Source: Ruminiclostridium sp. (GTDB taxonomy: Bacteria; Bacillota; Clostridia; Oscillospirales; Oscillospiraceae). Taken from it: DNA of 33,340 bases. Below are positions 7,733-15,593 of the stretch, piece after piece (position 1 is the first letter of the stretch; each line of letters starts with the position of its first letter). The position numbers and the translations under genes are program-made. The stretch spans positions 1 through 33,340 of the forward strand of contig JAFSFC010000062.1 in the NCBI GenBank assembly GCA_017435425.1, read 5' to 3'. The notes under the pieces are model-generated. The model was not told the DNA's origin, ran no database searches, and saw only the letters and a program-made list of their open reading frames with translations.

Positions 7733-8893
7733 ATGAATGATTTCAGATTTTATAACCCCGTCCGCATCCACTTCGGCAGGGAGGCCATGGCCCAGCTGCC
7801 GGAGGAGTTGGCAGGGGTCGGGAAGAAGATCCTGCTGGTCTACGGCGGGGGGAGCATCAAGGCCAGCGGCCTCTATGACCGTGTCCTGGCTGCCCTCCGG
7901 GAGGCCGGAAAGGATGTGGTGGAGCTGCCTGGGGTCATGCCAAACCCCCGGACCGAAAAGGTCTACGAGGGCATCGACCTGTGCAAGACCCACGGCGTCG
8001 ACTTCATCCTGGCCGTGGGCGGCGGCAGCGTCATCGACTGCGCCAAGGCCATCGCCGTGGGGGCCCGGACCGACCGGGACTTCTGGCAGGCCTTCTTCGT
8101 GAACTGGGAGGAGGCGGAGGACGCCATCCCCCTGGGCACCATCCTGACCATCCCCGCCACCGGCAGCGAGATGGACCGGTCCTCGGTGATCACCAACTGG
8201 GCCACCGGGGAGAAGAACGGCTATGACTCCGACCTGACCTACCCGGCCTTCTCCATCCTGGACCCCACCCTGACCTACACCCTGCCCAAGCACCAGATGG
8301 TCAACGGCGTGGTGGACACCCTCAGCCACATCTGGGAGCTCTACTTCTCCGAGCCCGACACCGAGAGCGTCACCGACGCCCTGGCCGAGGCCCTGATGCG
8401 GTCGGTGATCTCCGCCACCCGGACCGCCCTGAAGGACCCCACGGACTACGTGGCCCGGGCCAACATCATGTGGGCCAGCACCTTCGCCCTGTGCGGCATG
8501 CTCAACAACGGCAAAAAGACCGACTGGGCCAGCCACAACATCGAGCACCCCCTGTCCGCCGTCTTTGACGTGGCCCACGGAGCCGGTCTGGCCGTGGTCC
8601 ACCCCAATTACATGAAGTATTTCTGCTCCTATGCCCCGGAGCGGTACGCCCGCTATGCCGTCCAGGTGTGGGGGGTGGACCCTGCCGGCAAGACCACCCT
8701 GGCCGTGGCCCAGGAGGGCATCCAGCGGACCCGGGACTTCTTCAATGAGATCGGGGCCCCGGCCACCCTGACGGACCTGGGCATCCCCGAGAGCGCCATC
8801 GAGGACCTGGCCGCCCGCACCGACCTGAGCTGCTGGGCCTACCGGGAACTCACCCGGGAGGACGTGAAGGCCATCCTGGGGATGTGCCTGTGA
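7733..8893 (+). CDS. Iron-containing alcohol dehydrogenase (butanol dehydrogenase / YqhD-like)
   Basis: A 386-residue group III alcohol dehydrogenase. The nucleotide-binding loop GGGSVIDCAKAIAVG is at about residues 97-111, the metal ligands are seen in GVVDTLSHIWELYF (Asp, His) and SHNIEHPLSAVFDVAHGAG (two His). Such enzymes reduce aldehydes or ketones with NAD(P)H, or run in reverse. It lies 18 nt after the nucleoside hydrolase with AGGAGAT upstream. Its place in the operon suggests it handles an alcohol or aldehyde from the imported compound or its fermentation; the substrate cannot be read from sequence. Confidence 0.85.
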   Translation: MNDFRFYNPVRIHFGREAMAQLPEELAGVGKKILLVYGGGSIKASGLYDRVLAALREAGKDVVELPGVMPNPRTEKVYEGIDLCKTHGVDFILAVGGGSVIDCAKAIAVGARTDRDFWQAFFVNWEEAEDAIPLGTILTIPATGSEMDRSSVITNWATGEKNGYDSDLTYPAFSILDPTLTYTLPKHQMVNGVVDTLSHIWELYFSEPDTESVTDALAEALMRSVISATRTALKDPTDYVARANIMWASTFALCGMLNNGKKTDWASHNIEHPLSAVFDVAHGAGLAVVHPNYMKYFCSYAPERYARYAVQVWGVDPAGKTTLAVAQEGIQRTRDFFNEIGAPATLTDLGIPESAIEDLAARTDLSCWAYRELTREDVKAILGMCL

Positions 8894-8908
8894 GAGCGGG
8901 AGAGCGCC

Positions 8909-9799
8909 ATGAAAAAAGACATCGTTTTGCTGGGCGGCCTCCTGCTGGACCGGTACTTTTACATTGACCGCTGGCCCGCCCGGGGCCAGGACGGCTTTCT
9001 GGAGCGGGAGGAGTCCTTCGTGGGGGGCTGCTCCATCAACATGGCAGCCACCATCCACAACCTGGGGGGTCAGGCCTACATCGCCACCTGCATCGGCAGT
9101 GACCAGACCGGCCGGGACATCCTGGCCCATCTGGACCGCCACGGCCTCTCCCGCCGGCTGGTCCAGACGGTGGCCGACACCACCGGCAGCTGCATCGTTT
9201 TTTCCGAGCCCGAGGGGGAGCGGACCTTCCTGACCCACAAGGGGGCGGAGTGCGTCTTCACCCCCGCCCTGGCCGAGAAGCTTTTGCTGGCGGCTCCCGC
9301 CTGGGCCGGGGTCACCGGCTACTACCTGCTGGGGGACAACCCCGGGGACATCATGTACTGCCTGGAGGAGCTCCACCGGAAGGGCACCAGGTTCCTCTTT
9401 GACCCCAGCCCCCTGGTCTCGGACATCCCGCCGGAGATCCTGACCCGGATGGTGGCCATCAGTGACATCCTGACCCCCAACGGGTCGGAGCTGGCCCCCT
9501 TCGGCGGGGAGGAGGGGCTCCTGGCCCTGACCGGGGCAGGGAAGACCGTCATCCTCACCCGGGGAGCCCAGGGGGGCTCGGTCTACACCCCCGACGGGGC
9601 CTTCGACTACGCCAGCGCCCCCTGCACCGTGGTGGACACCACCGGGGCCGGGGACAGCTTTTCCGGGGCCCTGCTCTACGCCATGACCGAGGGCTGGCCC
9701 ATGGAGAAGGCCATCGCCCTGGCCGCCCGGTGCGCGGCAAAGACCTGTGAGGTCAACGGCCCCCACGGGTTCTGGACGTTGGAGGAAGGGCTTTCGTGA
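8909..9799 (+). CDS. PfkB-family carbohydrate kinase (ribokinase-like)
   Basis: A 296-residue kinase. The N-terminal glycine pair motif VGGCSINMAA and the C-terminal anion-hole and catalytic motif VVDTTGAGDSFSGALL (Asp base) are both intact. PfkB members phosphorylate ribose, fructose-6-P, adenosine, pseudouridine and similar. Behind a nucleoside hydrolase the simplest role is phosphorylating the freed pentose. It is the last gene of the operon, 15 nt after the dehydrogenase; a separate promoter begins 27 nt downstream. Confidence 0.83.
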   Translation: MKKDIVLLGGLLLDRYFYIDRWPARGQDGFLEREESFVGGCSINMAATIHNLGGQAYIATCIGSDQTGRDILAHLDRHGLSRRLVQTVADTTGSCIVFSEPEGERTFLTHKGAECVFTPALAEKLLLAAPAWAGVTGYYLLGDNPGDIMYCLEELHRKGTRFLFDPSPLVSDIPPEILTRMVAISDILTPNGSELAPFGGEEGLLALTGAGKTVILTRGAQGGSVYTPDGAFDYASAPCTVVDTTGAGDSFSGALLYAMTEGWPMEKAIALAARCAAKTCEVNGPHGFWTLEEGLS

Positions 9800-9825
9800 A
9801 AAAGCACATACTGTGACCAAAGGGG

Positions 9826-9854
9826 TTGTCCAAATTTGGAAAGTATGGTAAAAT
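9826..9854 (+). promoter_or_regulatory. Promoter of the first DUF5714 gene
   Basis: TTGTCC at 9826-9831, a 17-bp spacer, TAAAAT at 9849-9854, about 36 nt before the GTG start. Confidence 0.65.
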
Positions 9855-9889
9855 CTTTTCAAATATAGAAACAGAGAGGAGGAGCCTCC

Positions 9890-10603
9890 GTGAAATGGGA
9901 TGAATGTTTGATCTGCGGTGCGCCCCTGGAGTACTTTGAAGAGACCCGGACCATGACCTGTGCCATCTGCGGCAAGGTGGAGCACGGCCACAGCTGCTGC
10001 GAGAAGGAAGGCCACTACGTCTGCGACGAGTGCCATGCCAAGGGCATGGCGGCCATGTTCAGTGTCTGCCTGGGCTCAGACTCCACCAACCCCTATGAGA
10101 TCATGCTCAAGCTGATGGAGCTCCCCAACTGCCATATGCACGGGCCGGAGCACCACATCCTGGTGGGTGCCAGCCTGCTCACCGCCTACTACAACGCCGG
10201 CGGCAAGATCGGCCCCAAGGGCAAGTCCCTGGGGGAGGCCCTGCGGGAGATCCAGACCCGGGGCAGCAAGCTCCCCGGCAGCATCTGCGGCCATTGGGGG
10301 GTGTGCGGCGCTGCCATCAGCGCCGGCATGTATATGGCCATCGTCACCGGCTCCAACCCCATGAAGAGCACGGAATGGGGCCTGGCCAACTCGGTCACCG
10401 GCCAGATCCAGACCGCCCTGGGGGACCAGGGAGGCCCCCGGTGCTGCAAGCGCAGCTCCTTCGAGGCCCTGCGCAAGGCGGTGGCCTTCACCCGGGAGCA
10501 CCTGGAAGTGGACCTGGAGCTGGGCTACATGCCCTGCCCCTACTCGGCCAGCAACAACCACTGCCAGAAGATCGTCTGCCGGTTCAACCCCAAGAATCAG
10601 TGA
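9890..10603 (+). CDS. DUF5714-type cysteine/histidine-rich protein (copy 1)
   Basis: A 237-residue protein of unknown function. Residues 6-9 (CLIC) and 24-27 (CAIC) form two CxxC pairs like a zinc ribbon, followed by HYVCDECH, CHMHGPEHH, CGHWGVCGA, GGPRCCKR and three C-terminal Cys. The glycine-rich middle with small hydrophobic stretches may form a helical core. So many conserved Cys and His imply a metal or redox centre, but no activity is known to me. It starts at GTG 9890 with AGGAGG 6 nt upstream. A paralogue lies at 15590-16285 next to arsC. The match to DUF5714 is from memory of the Cys pattern. Confidence 0.7.
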   Translation: MKWDECLICGAPLEYFEETRTMTCAICGKVEHGHSCCEKEGHYVCDECHAKGMAAMFSVCLGSDSTNPYEIMLKLMELPNCHMHGPEHHILVGASLLTAYYNAGGKIGPKGKSLGEALREIQTRGSKLPGSICGHWGVCGAAISAGMYMAIVTGSNPMKSTEWGLANSVTGQIQTALGDQGGPRCCKRSSFEALRKAVAFTREHLEVDLELGYMPCPYSASNNHCQKIVCRFNPKNQ

Positions 10604-10609
10604 CACGAC

Positions 10610-10642
10610 ATGGGATGTGCTGCGCCCTGCGGCACATCCCAT
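10610..10642 (+). terminator. Hairpin after DUF5714 copy 1 (terminator-like, weak T-run)
   Basis: ATGGGATGTGC and GCACATCCCAT form an 11-bp perfect stem just after the stop codon. It is followed only by TTGGC, so it may be an RNA-stabilising or weak terminator structure. Confidence 0.5.
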
Positions 10643-10696
10643 TTGGCTGTATGGCAGAGGGTTCTCCCGACAGGAGCAGAGAAAGGAGTCGATTTT

Positions 10697-11102
10697 GTGG
10701 AGTATGTGTACGACCTGCTGCGAGAGCGGGTCCTGACTGCCCTTGCCCAGGTGAAGCCCCCCGAGGGCGGCGGCTTTGACACCACCGAATGGGAGGAGAA
10801 AGACAGAAAGCGACCTGGGCATCCAGGAGACCGAAAGACCCGGTGTGGCCAGGCTGGTCCTGCGAAAGCGGTTCCGGGGGATCAGCTACGCCTGCCTGCT
10901 GACCCGATCCCGGCTCTATTACACTGGCGGGAAGAAGCCGATCGAGCTGGACAAGCTCCGAAAGGTGGAGCTCACGGGGAAGGGCTCCCGTGCCAGCCTT
11001 GAGGTCCATACCTCGCCCGACTACCATTTTTTGCGGGTCCCCGCCGGCCGCGCACCCTATCTTCTGGCGGTCCTGGAGGAGATCCAGACCTTCCGGGCCT
11101 AG
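10697..11102 (+). pseudogene. Small unknown gene with an apparent +1 frameshift
   Basis: A GTG at 10697 follows AAAGGAG by 8 nt and opens VEYVYDLLRERVLTALAQVK up to about TTEWEEKDRK (near 10810). After that the frame becomes low-complexity Pro/Arg/Gly. The +1 frame continues sensibly from about 10800: ESDLGIQETERPGV, LVLRKRFRGISYACLL and SRLYYTGGKKPIEL, ending at 11102. The span is 406 nt, one base more than a multiple of three, which fits a single-base insertion, a sequencing error or programmed frameshifting. The second half looks like a small beta-rich domain, PH-like at best. No family is recognised with confidence. Confidence 0.6.
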
Positions 11103-11161
11103 ATAGACAAGCTGCCCCCTTGACCCAGAGCCCTTTCGGAAACGTCCTTTTTTTCACAGGA

Positions 11162-11187
11162 AAAGAGAGCCTCTGGGCTCTCTTTTT
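11162..11187 (+). terminator. Rho-independent terminator
   Basis: AAAGAGAGCC / GGCTCTCTTT around a TCTG loop, then a T-run, about 60 nt after the frameshifted gene. Confidence 0.88.
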
Positions 11188-11437
11188 TGCCCTTTTGGCT
11201 GGTGCAATTACCGGGATTGATCCTCACCTTGTATTCCGTGACGCCCAGTCGTTTTTTGACGGCATCAAGCATTGCAACAACGGCGTGAATGCTGACACTT
11301 TTGGTATTGTAGCCATTATGTAGATGAGGTGGTTATGGTTCTGCACTGGATAACGAGGGCTACGATGCCGAGAAAGGTCTTCCCAAACCGCCCCTGATGG
11401 GGTACAATAACCCCAATGAGAAAAAGGGGGGAGTTCT
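11188..11437. other. Intergenic stretch with no clear gene
   Basis: No ORF with a ribosome site is seen. The reverse strand of about 11200-11310 reads as protein-like text in one frame (HAVVAMLDAVKKRLG, then a Lys/Tyr/Arg-rich stretch) without start or stop context, so a decayed gene fragment is possible. A TACAAT at 11403-11408 with a weak TTCCCA 17 bp upstream may be the promoter of the following gene. Confidence 0.35.
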
Positions 11438-11812
11438 GTGAATACCTATCAGAAGATCCAGTGGCTGGCCTGGATGATCACCGGCCTGAGCGTCATGGGC
11501 ATCGCCATGTGGATGCTCACCGGGTCCCAGGTGGGGCCGGTCCTGGCCGTCAGCCACATCGCCATGAGCCTGATCCTGGCCAGCCTCTGCGGAGTCCTCA
11601 TCCCCATGGGAAAAGGGGCCGGGGAGGTCTGGGGGGATGTGCAGAAAAAACTCATCCTTCAGGTGCTGATCCTGGTTATACAGGCGGGTACCTACGCTTA
11701 CCTGCTGGTAGGCCATGGGGAGAACGTGGCCCTGATCCTGCTCCAACTGCTGGGCTACTTCGCCTGCCTGCGGACGGTCCCGGCCGTGAAGAAGGCCGAG
11801 GAAGAAGCATAA
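11438..11812 (+). CDS. Small membrane protein of unknown function
   Basis: A 124-residue protein with about four hydrophobic spans (roughly residues 7-24, 27-55, 68-88 and 92-110) and a charged C-terminus (KKAEEEA). The GTG start at 11438 is 6 nt after GGGGGGAG. I recognise no family. It is flanked by its own terminator and stands alone between the frameshifted gene and the cysteine operon. Confidence 0.7.
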   Translation: MNTYQKIQWLAWMITGLSVMGIAMWMLTGSQVGPVLAVSHIAMSLILASLCGVLIPMGKGAGEVWGDVQKKLILQVLILVIQAGTYAYLLVGHGENVALILLQLLGYFACLRTVPAVKKAEEEA

Positions 11813-11816
11813 GAGA

Positions 11817-11849
11817 AACCGCTCGGATACGATCCGGGCGGTTGTTTTT
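11817..11849 (+). terminator. Rho-independent terminator
   Basis: AACCGCTCGGAT and ATCCGGGCGGTT pair around a 3-nt loop, followed by GTTTTTT. Confidence 0.88.
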
Positions 11850-11867
11850 TGTTGGTGATTCAAACCC

Positions 11868-11896
11868 TTGACACTCTCGCTCGGTCATGTTAATAT
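11868..11896 (+). promoter_or_regulatory. Promoter of the T-box cysE-cysS operon
   Basis: Perfect TTGACA at 11868-11873, a 17-bp spacer and TAATAT at 11891-11896. Start of transcription is expected near 11903. Confidence 0.85.
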
Positions 11897-11925
11897 ACTG
11901 GTACTGTACAATTTCATATCGTGTT

Positions 11926-12142
11926 GAACGGGAAGAGTACCATGCCAGAAACGGCCAGAGAGGGGCGGTCACCGACTGCAAGCTGCCCTACGCGGAGGAA
12001 TGGGAAAGTGCGCCCGGGAGCGAGGGGGATGCAGATGCCCTCCGGTTTGGCACCGTTACCAGCCCTTTGAGTGATAAAAAAGAGTGGAACCGCGATATCC
12101 TGTCGCCTCTTGACCCAATTGTGGGGCAAGGGGTGTTTTTTT
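11926..12142 (+). promoter_or_regulatory. Cys-type T-box riboswitch with terminator
   Basis: The leader has the T-box layout: GAACGGGAAGAGTA at the base of stem I (about 11926-11939), a GCAAGCTG-like apical region, an internal GAAAGTGCGCCC in which TGC at 12009-12011 is the likely Cys specifier, and the T-box sequence TGGAACCGCG at 12085-12094. A terminator follows: CCTCTTGACCC (12106-12116) pairs with GGGGCAAGGGG and is followed by seven T (12136-12142). Uncharged tRNA-Cys would pair with specifier and UGGA bulge and favour antitermination. The downstream cysE and cysS agree with a Cys specifier. The exact specifier position is inferred. Confidence 0.87.
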
Positions 12143-12188
12143 GTCCCTTGACCCGCAAAATATCATTCGAAATGAGAGGTATGTTACC

Positions 12189-12893
12189 TTGTCTTTGTCA
12201 GAAACCTTAGGGGCCTATCAGGCCCGTGACCCGGCGGCCCGGAGCAAGCTGGAGGTCCTCCTCCTCTACCCCGGTGTCCACGCCACCATCTACCACCGCA
12301 TGGCCCACAGCCTGTGGAAGCACAACCTGCGCTTCCTGGCCCGTGCCGTCTCCCAGTGGAGCCGGTTCTGGACGGGCATCGAGATCCACCCCGGCGCCAA
12401 GATCGGCCACCGGCTGGTGATCGACCACGGCAGCGGCATCGTCATCGGCGAGACCGCCGAGATCGGCGACGACTGCCTCCTGTACCACGGTGTCACCCTG
12501 GGCGGCACCGGTAAGGATCAGGGCAAGCGTCACCCCACCCTGGGCAACAACGTCCTGGTGGGCAACGGTGCCCGTATCCTGGGCCCCTTCAAAGTGGGCG
12601 ACAACGCCCGTATCGCCGCCGGTTCCGTGGTCCTCAGTGAGGTCCCCCCGGACAGCACCGCCGTGGGTGTTCCCGCTCAGATCGTCCGTGTCCACGGCCA
12701 GGAGACCCACTACGCCGACAACGTGGACCAGATCAACGTGGAAAACCCCCTGCTGGAAAAGATGGCTGCCATGTCCTCCCGCCTGGAGCTGTTGGAAAAG
12801 CTGCTTGACGAGCATTATTTAAGAGAAAATCCCCAGGACGACCACCGCGAGGCCGTCCGTGAATCCAAAAACAAAGGAGAAAACCAAGTATGA
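12189..12893 (+). CDS. cysE: Serine O-acetyltransferase
   Basis: A 234-residue enzyme that makes O-acetylserine from serine and acetyl-CoA, the committed step of cysteine synthesis. The N-terminal helical part (GVHATIYHRMAHSLWKHNLR) is followed by left-handed hexapeptide repeats with the catalytic IDHGSGIVIGETAEIGDD and YHGVTLGGTGKDQGKRHP motifs. TTG at 12189 (12 nt after GAGAGG begins) is chosen because an earlier in-frame TTG (12141) lies inside the terminator T-run. The stop overlaps cysS as ATGA. Expression is expected to respond to tRNA-Cys charging through the T-box. Confidence 0.92.
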   Translation: MSLSETLGAYQARDPAARSKLEVLLLYPGVHATIYHRMAHSLWKHNLRFLARAVSQWSRFWTGIEIHPGAKIGHRLVIDHGSGIVIGETAEIGDDCLLYHGVTLGGTGKDQGKRHPTLGNNVLVGNGARILGPFKVGDNARIAAGSVVLSEVPPDSTAVGVPAQIVRVHGQETHYADNVDQINVENPLLEKMAAMSSRLELLEKLLDEHYLRENPQDDHREAVRESKNKGENQV

Positions 12894-14341
12894 TGCAGCT
12901 GTATAATTCTGCTACCCGCAAGAAGGAAGAGTTCAAGACCCATACCCCCGGCCACGTGGAGATGTATACCTGCGGCCCCACCGTGTACCACTTCGCCCAC
13001 ATCGGCAACCTGCGCTCCTACATCATGGAGGACGTGCTGGAAAAGACCCTGCGCTACACCGGCTATGACGTGAACCGCGTCATGAACATCACCGACGTTG
13101 GCCACCTGACCAGCGACGCCGACGAGGGCGAAGACAAGATGCTCAAGGGCGCAAAGCGTGAGAACAAGTCCGTCATGGACATCGCCAAGTTCTACACCGA
13201 CGCCTTCTTCTCCGACTGCGAGAAGCTGAACATCAAGGTCCCCGACGTGGTCCAGCCCGCTACCGGCCTGATCGACGACTTCATCCACATGGTGGAGGGC
13301 CTGATCGAGAAGGAGTTTGCTTACTTCGCAGGCGGCAACGTCTACTTCGACACCTCCAAGCTGAACCGTTACTATGTCTTCAACGACCACAACGAGGAAG
13401 ACCTGGCCGTGGGCGTCCGTGAGGGCGTGGAAGAGGACACCAACAAGCGCAACAAGAACGACTTCGTTCTGTGGTTCACCAAGTCCAAATTCGAGGACCA
13501 GGCCCTGAAGTGGGACTCCCCCTGGGGCGTTGGCTACCCCGGCTGGCACATTGAGTGCTCCGGCATCTCTCTGAAGTACAACGGCGAGTACCTGGACCTG
13601 CACTGCGGCGGTATCGACAACGCCTTCCCCCACCACACCAACGAGATCGCCCAGACCGAGTCCTTCGTGGGCCACGAGTGGTGCAAGCAGTGGTTCCATG
13701 TCCACCACCTGAACACCAACAGCGGCAAGATGTCCAAGTCCAAGGGCGAGTTCCTGACCGTCTCCCTGCTGGAGGAGAAGGGCTATGATCCCCTGGTCTA
13801 CCGTATGTTCTGCCTGCAGTCCCACTACCGCAAGGGTCTGGTCTTCTCCTGGGAGAACCTGGACAACGCCGTGGGCACCTTCAACAAGCTCATCGGCCGC
13901 ATCGCCAACCTGAAGCCCGGCGACGACGTGGATCAGGCTGTGTTCGACGAGCTGAAGGCCAAGTTCGTGGCCGCTCTGGAGAACGACCTGAACACCGCCC
14001 AGGCCATGACCGCCGTCTACGACGTGCTGAAGGCCAAGACCACCGATGCCACCAAGCTGGCCGTCCTGGCTGACTACGACTATGTCCTGAGCCTGGACCT
14101 GCTGGCCAAGGCAGAGGCCAAGCGCCAGGAGAACGCCAAGGCAGCCGCTGCCAAGAAGAGCGAAGGCGGCTACACCATCGTGGGCGAGGGCGACCCTGCC
14201 ATCGACGCACTGGTCATGCAGCGCTACGAGGCCAAGAAGGCAAAGAACTTTGCCGAGGCTGACCGCATCCGTGACGAGCTGAAGGCCCAGGGCATCGAGA
14301 TCACCGACGTGGCCGGCGGCGCACAGTGGAAGAAGATCTGA
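12890..14341 (+). CDS. cysS: Cysteinyl-tRNA synthetase
   Basis: A 483-residue class I synthetase of normal length. Zn ligands C28 (TCGPTVY) and C223 (WHIECS) with His around 248, the HIGN signature at 37-40 and KMSKS at 280-284 are all present, with the C-terminal DALR and anticodon region after about 330. The ATG at 12890 has AAAGGAG about 10 nt upstream and overlaps the cysE stop by 4 nt; the second ATG at 12893 is possible. It charges tRNA-Cys, the ligand of the upstream T-box, closing a feedback loop. Confidence 0.97.
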   Translation: MMQLYNSATRKKEEFKTHTPGHVEMYTCGPTVYHFAHIGNLRSYIMEDVLEKTLRYTGYDVNRVMNITDVGHLTSDADEGEDKMLKGAKRENKSVMDIAKFYTDAFFSDCEKLNIKVPDVVQPATGLIDDFIHMVEGLIEKEFAYFAGGNVYFDTSKLNRYYVFNDHNEEDLAVGVREGVEEDTNKRNKNDFVLWFTKSKFEDQALKWDSPWGVGYPGWHIECSGISLKYNGEYLDLHCGGIDNAFPHHTNEIAQTESFVGHEWCKQWFHVHHLNTNSGKMSKSKGEFLTVSLLEEKGYDPLVYRMFCLQSHYRKGLVFSWENLDNAVGTFNKLIGRIANLKPGDDVDQAVFDELKAKFVAALENDLNTAQAMTAVYDVLKAKTTDATKLAVLADYDYVLSLDLLAKAEAKRQENAKAAAAKKSEGGYTIVGEGDPAIDALVMQRYEAKKAKNFAEADRIRDELKAQGIEITDVAGGAQWKKI

Positions 14342-14359
14342 TATTAATATTGAGATGGC

Positions 14360-14392
14360 AAAAGCCGCTGAGGATTTTCCTCAGCGGCTTTT
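14360..14392. terminator. Bidirectional terminator between convergent operons
   Basis: AAAAGCCGCTGAGGA and TCCTCAGCGGCTTTT form a 15-bp perfect stem with a 3-nt loop, with A- and T-runs on both sides. It ends cysS and the reverse ArsC operon. Confidence 0.93.
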
Positions 14393-14396
14393 CTTA

Positions 14397-14597
14397 TCAA
14401 AGGAGCATCAGTGGTGCAGTGATACCTGCCAGGATGAGTAAAAGGGAAACACCGGTCATAAAGACCCAGAAATAAGAGGGTTTTCCCGCCTTGATCCAAC
14501 CGGTGATCAGAGCCCCAAGGCCGAACACCAGAACAAAGGGCCAGAGGAACCAGGTCGCATAGTATATGAGAGCACAGATTTCCAGTATTTCGCCCAT
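14397..14597 (-). CDS. Small two-span membrane protein
   Basis: A 66-residue protein with two hydrophobic segments (about 8-33 and 43-64) separated by KAGKPSY. A strong ribosome site GGGGGTGAG lies 3 nt before the ATG, and the gene starts 12 nt after the flavin reductase-like gene ends, so it is the last gene of that operon. No family is recognised. Confidence 0.65.
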   Translation of the reverse strand: MGEILEICALIYYATWFLWPFVLVFGLGALITGWIKAGKPSYFWVFMTGVSLLLILAGITAPLMLL

Positions 14598-14609
14598 AGG
14601 CTCACCCCC

Positions 14610-15167
14610 TTACTTCAACTCCACGCCGTCCTCGAAGGCGTTGCCCACCTTTTCGGTGACCAGCAGGTAGTCGTGGTTCATGGGGTCGTAGGCGATGGGG
14701 CGGAGCTTGGCCATGTCCACGCTGCCGTCCTCCCGCAGGACGGACTCGTCGGCGCAGACGTTCACGATCTCGCCGATGAGCAGCTCGGACTCCTCGTCAT
14801 AGCTCACCATCCGGCACTCCAGGGCCACGGGGAGCTGGGCAAAGAGGGGAGCGTCCACGTGGGCGCTCTTCTCGGCGGTCCAGCCGGTTTTGGCGAACTT
14901 GGCGGGCTCATCGTTGGCGGAGACGATGCCCACGTAGTCGGCGGGGACCACCTGATCGGCGGTGGCAAGGCTCACGGTGAAGTCCCGGCGGGCGAAGATG
15001 TTCTGGGTGGTCTTGTGGTCGGCCAGGAAGATGGCCACCCGGTCCATGTCGGCGATGGTACCCCAGGCGGCGTTCATGGCGTTGGGGACGCCGTCCTCGT
15101 TGTAGGTGCCGATGATGAGGACGGGCATGGGGAACAGGTAGGGCTGAGGTCCGAAGTTTCTTCTCAT
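14610..15167 (-). CDS. Flavin reductase / flavoredoxin family protein
   Basis: A 185-residue FMN-binding split-barrel protein. Typical features are the start RRNFGPQPYLFPMPVLIIGT, AMNAAWGTIADMDRVAIFLA, TTQNIFARRDFTVSLA and the C-terminal RPIAYDPMNHDYLLV. Flavoredoxins bind FMN without a covalent link and pass electrons from ferredoxin-like donors. It lies 18 nt downstream of arsC in the same direction, with AAAGGAG before the ATG. The nearby metal-site DUF5714 protein and ArsC suggest a redox detoxification role, which is inference. Confidence 0.82.
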   Translation of the reverse strand: MRRNFGPQPYLFPMPVLIIGTYNEDGVPNAMNAAWGTIADMDRVAIFLADHKTTQNIFARRDFTVSLATADQVVPADYVGIVSANDEPAKFAKTGWTAEKSAHVDAPLFAQLPVALECRMVSYDEESELLIGEIVNVCADESVLREDGSVDMAKLRPIAYDPMNHDYLLVTEKVGNAFEDGVELK

Positions 15168-15185
15168 GGTGTAGTCTCCTTTATG

Positions 15186-15593
15186 TTAGATTTGGTTGGT
15201 TTCGATGCGGTGTTTCAGGTCCAGGACCTTTTCCTGGATGGCGGTCATCACGTCCAGGAAGGTCTTGTCCGGGCATCCGGTGGGGTCGTCCAGCCCCCAG
15301 TCCTCCCGATGGCGGCAGGGGAGCCAGGGGCAGTTGACGTTGCAGCCCATGGTAATTACTACGTCCACGGGCGGGATGTCCGCCAGGAGCTTAGACCGCT
15401 GGGTGGCCTCCATGTCGATGCCGTGGCGGTCTTTCATCAGGCGGACGGCGTCCTGGTTGATCTGGGGTTTGGTTTCTGTGCCGGCGGAGTAGCTTTCAAA
15501 AACATTTCCTGCCAGGGCTTTGCCCAGGGCCTCGGCCATCTGGCTGCGGCAGGAGTTGTGGACGCACACAAAGGCGACCTTGGGCTTGCTCAC
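15186..15593 (-). CDS. arsC: Thioredoxin-type arsenate reductase (LMW phosphatase fold)
   Basis: A 135-residue protein. The phosphate loop C10-VHNSC-R16 is the CX5R motif of the low-molecular-weight phosphatase fold, and C84, C88 and C93 (TMGCNVNCPWLPC) occupy the redox relay region; DWGLDDPTG carries the conserved acid Asp-Pro. Thioredoxin-coupled ArsC reduces arsenate to arsenite. An arsenite exporter or ArsR is not seen in this window, so the physiological substrate may be different. The GTG start at 15593 overlaps the DUF5714 stop as GTGA. Confidence 0.85.
   Translation of the reverse strand: MSKPKVAFVCVHNSCRSQMAEALGKALAGNVFESYSAGTETKPQINQDAVRLMKDRHGIDMEATQRSKLLADIPPVDVVITMGCNVNCPWLPCRHREDWGLDDPTGCPDKTFLDVMTAIQEKVLDLKHRIETNQI

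Noticed and set aside
7718..10036. Long reverse-strand open frame opposite the dehydrogenase and kinase genes
   Set aside because: Gly/Gln/His/Pro-rich shadow of high-GC codons with no domain features.
11120..11323. Forward 67-codon frame across the terminator at 11162-11187
   Set aside because: It reads through a strong terminator, has no ribosome site and no recognisable family.
12141..12188. Earlier TTG start for cysE
   Set aside because: It lies inside the T-run of the T-box terminator and lacks a ribosome site; the TTG at 12189 has GAGAGG at proper distance.
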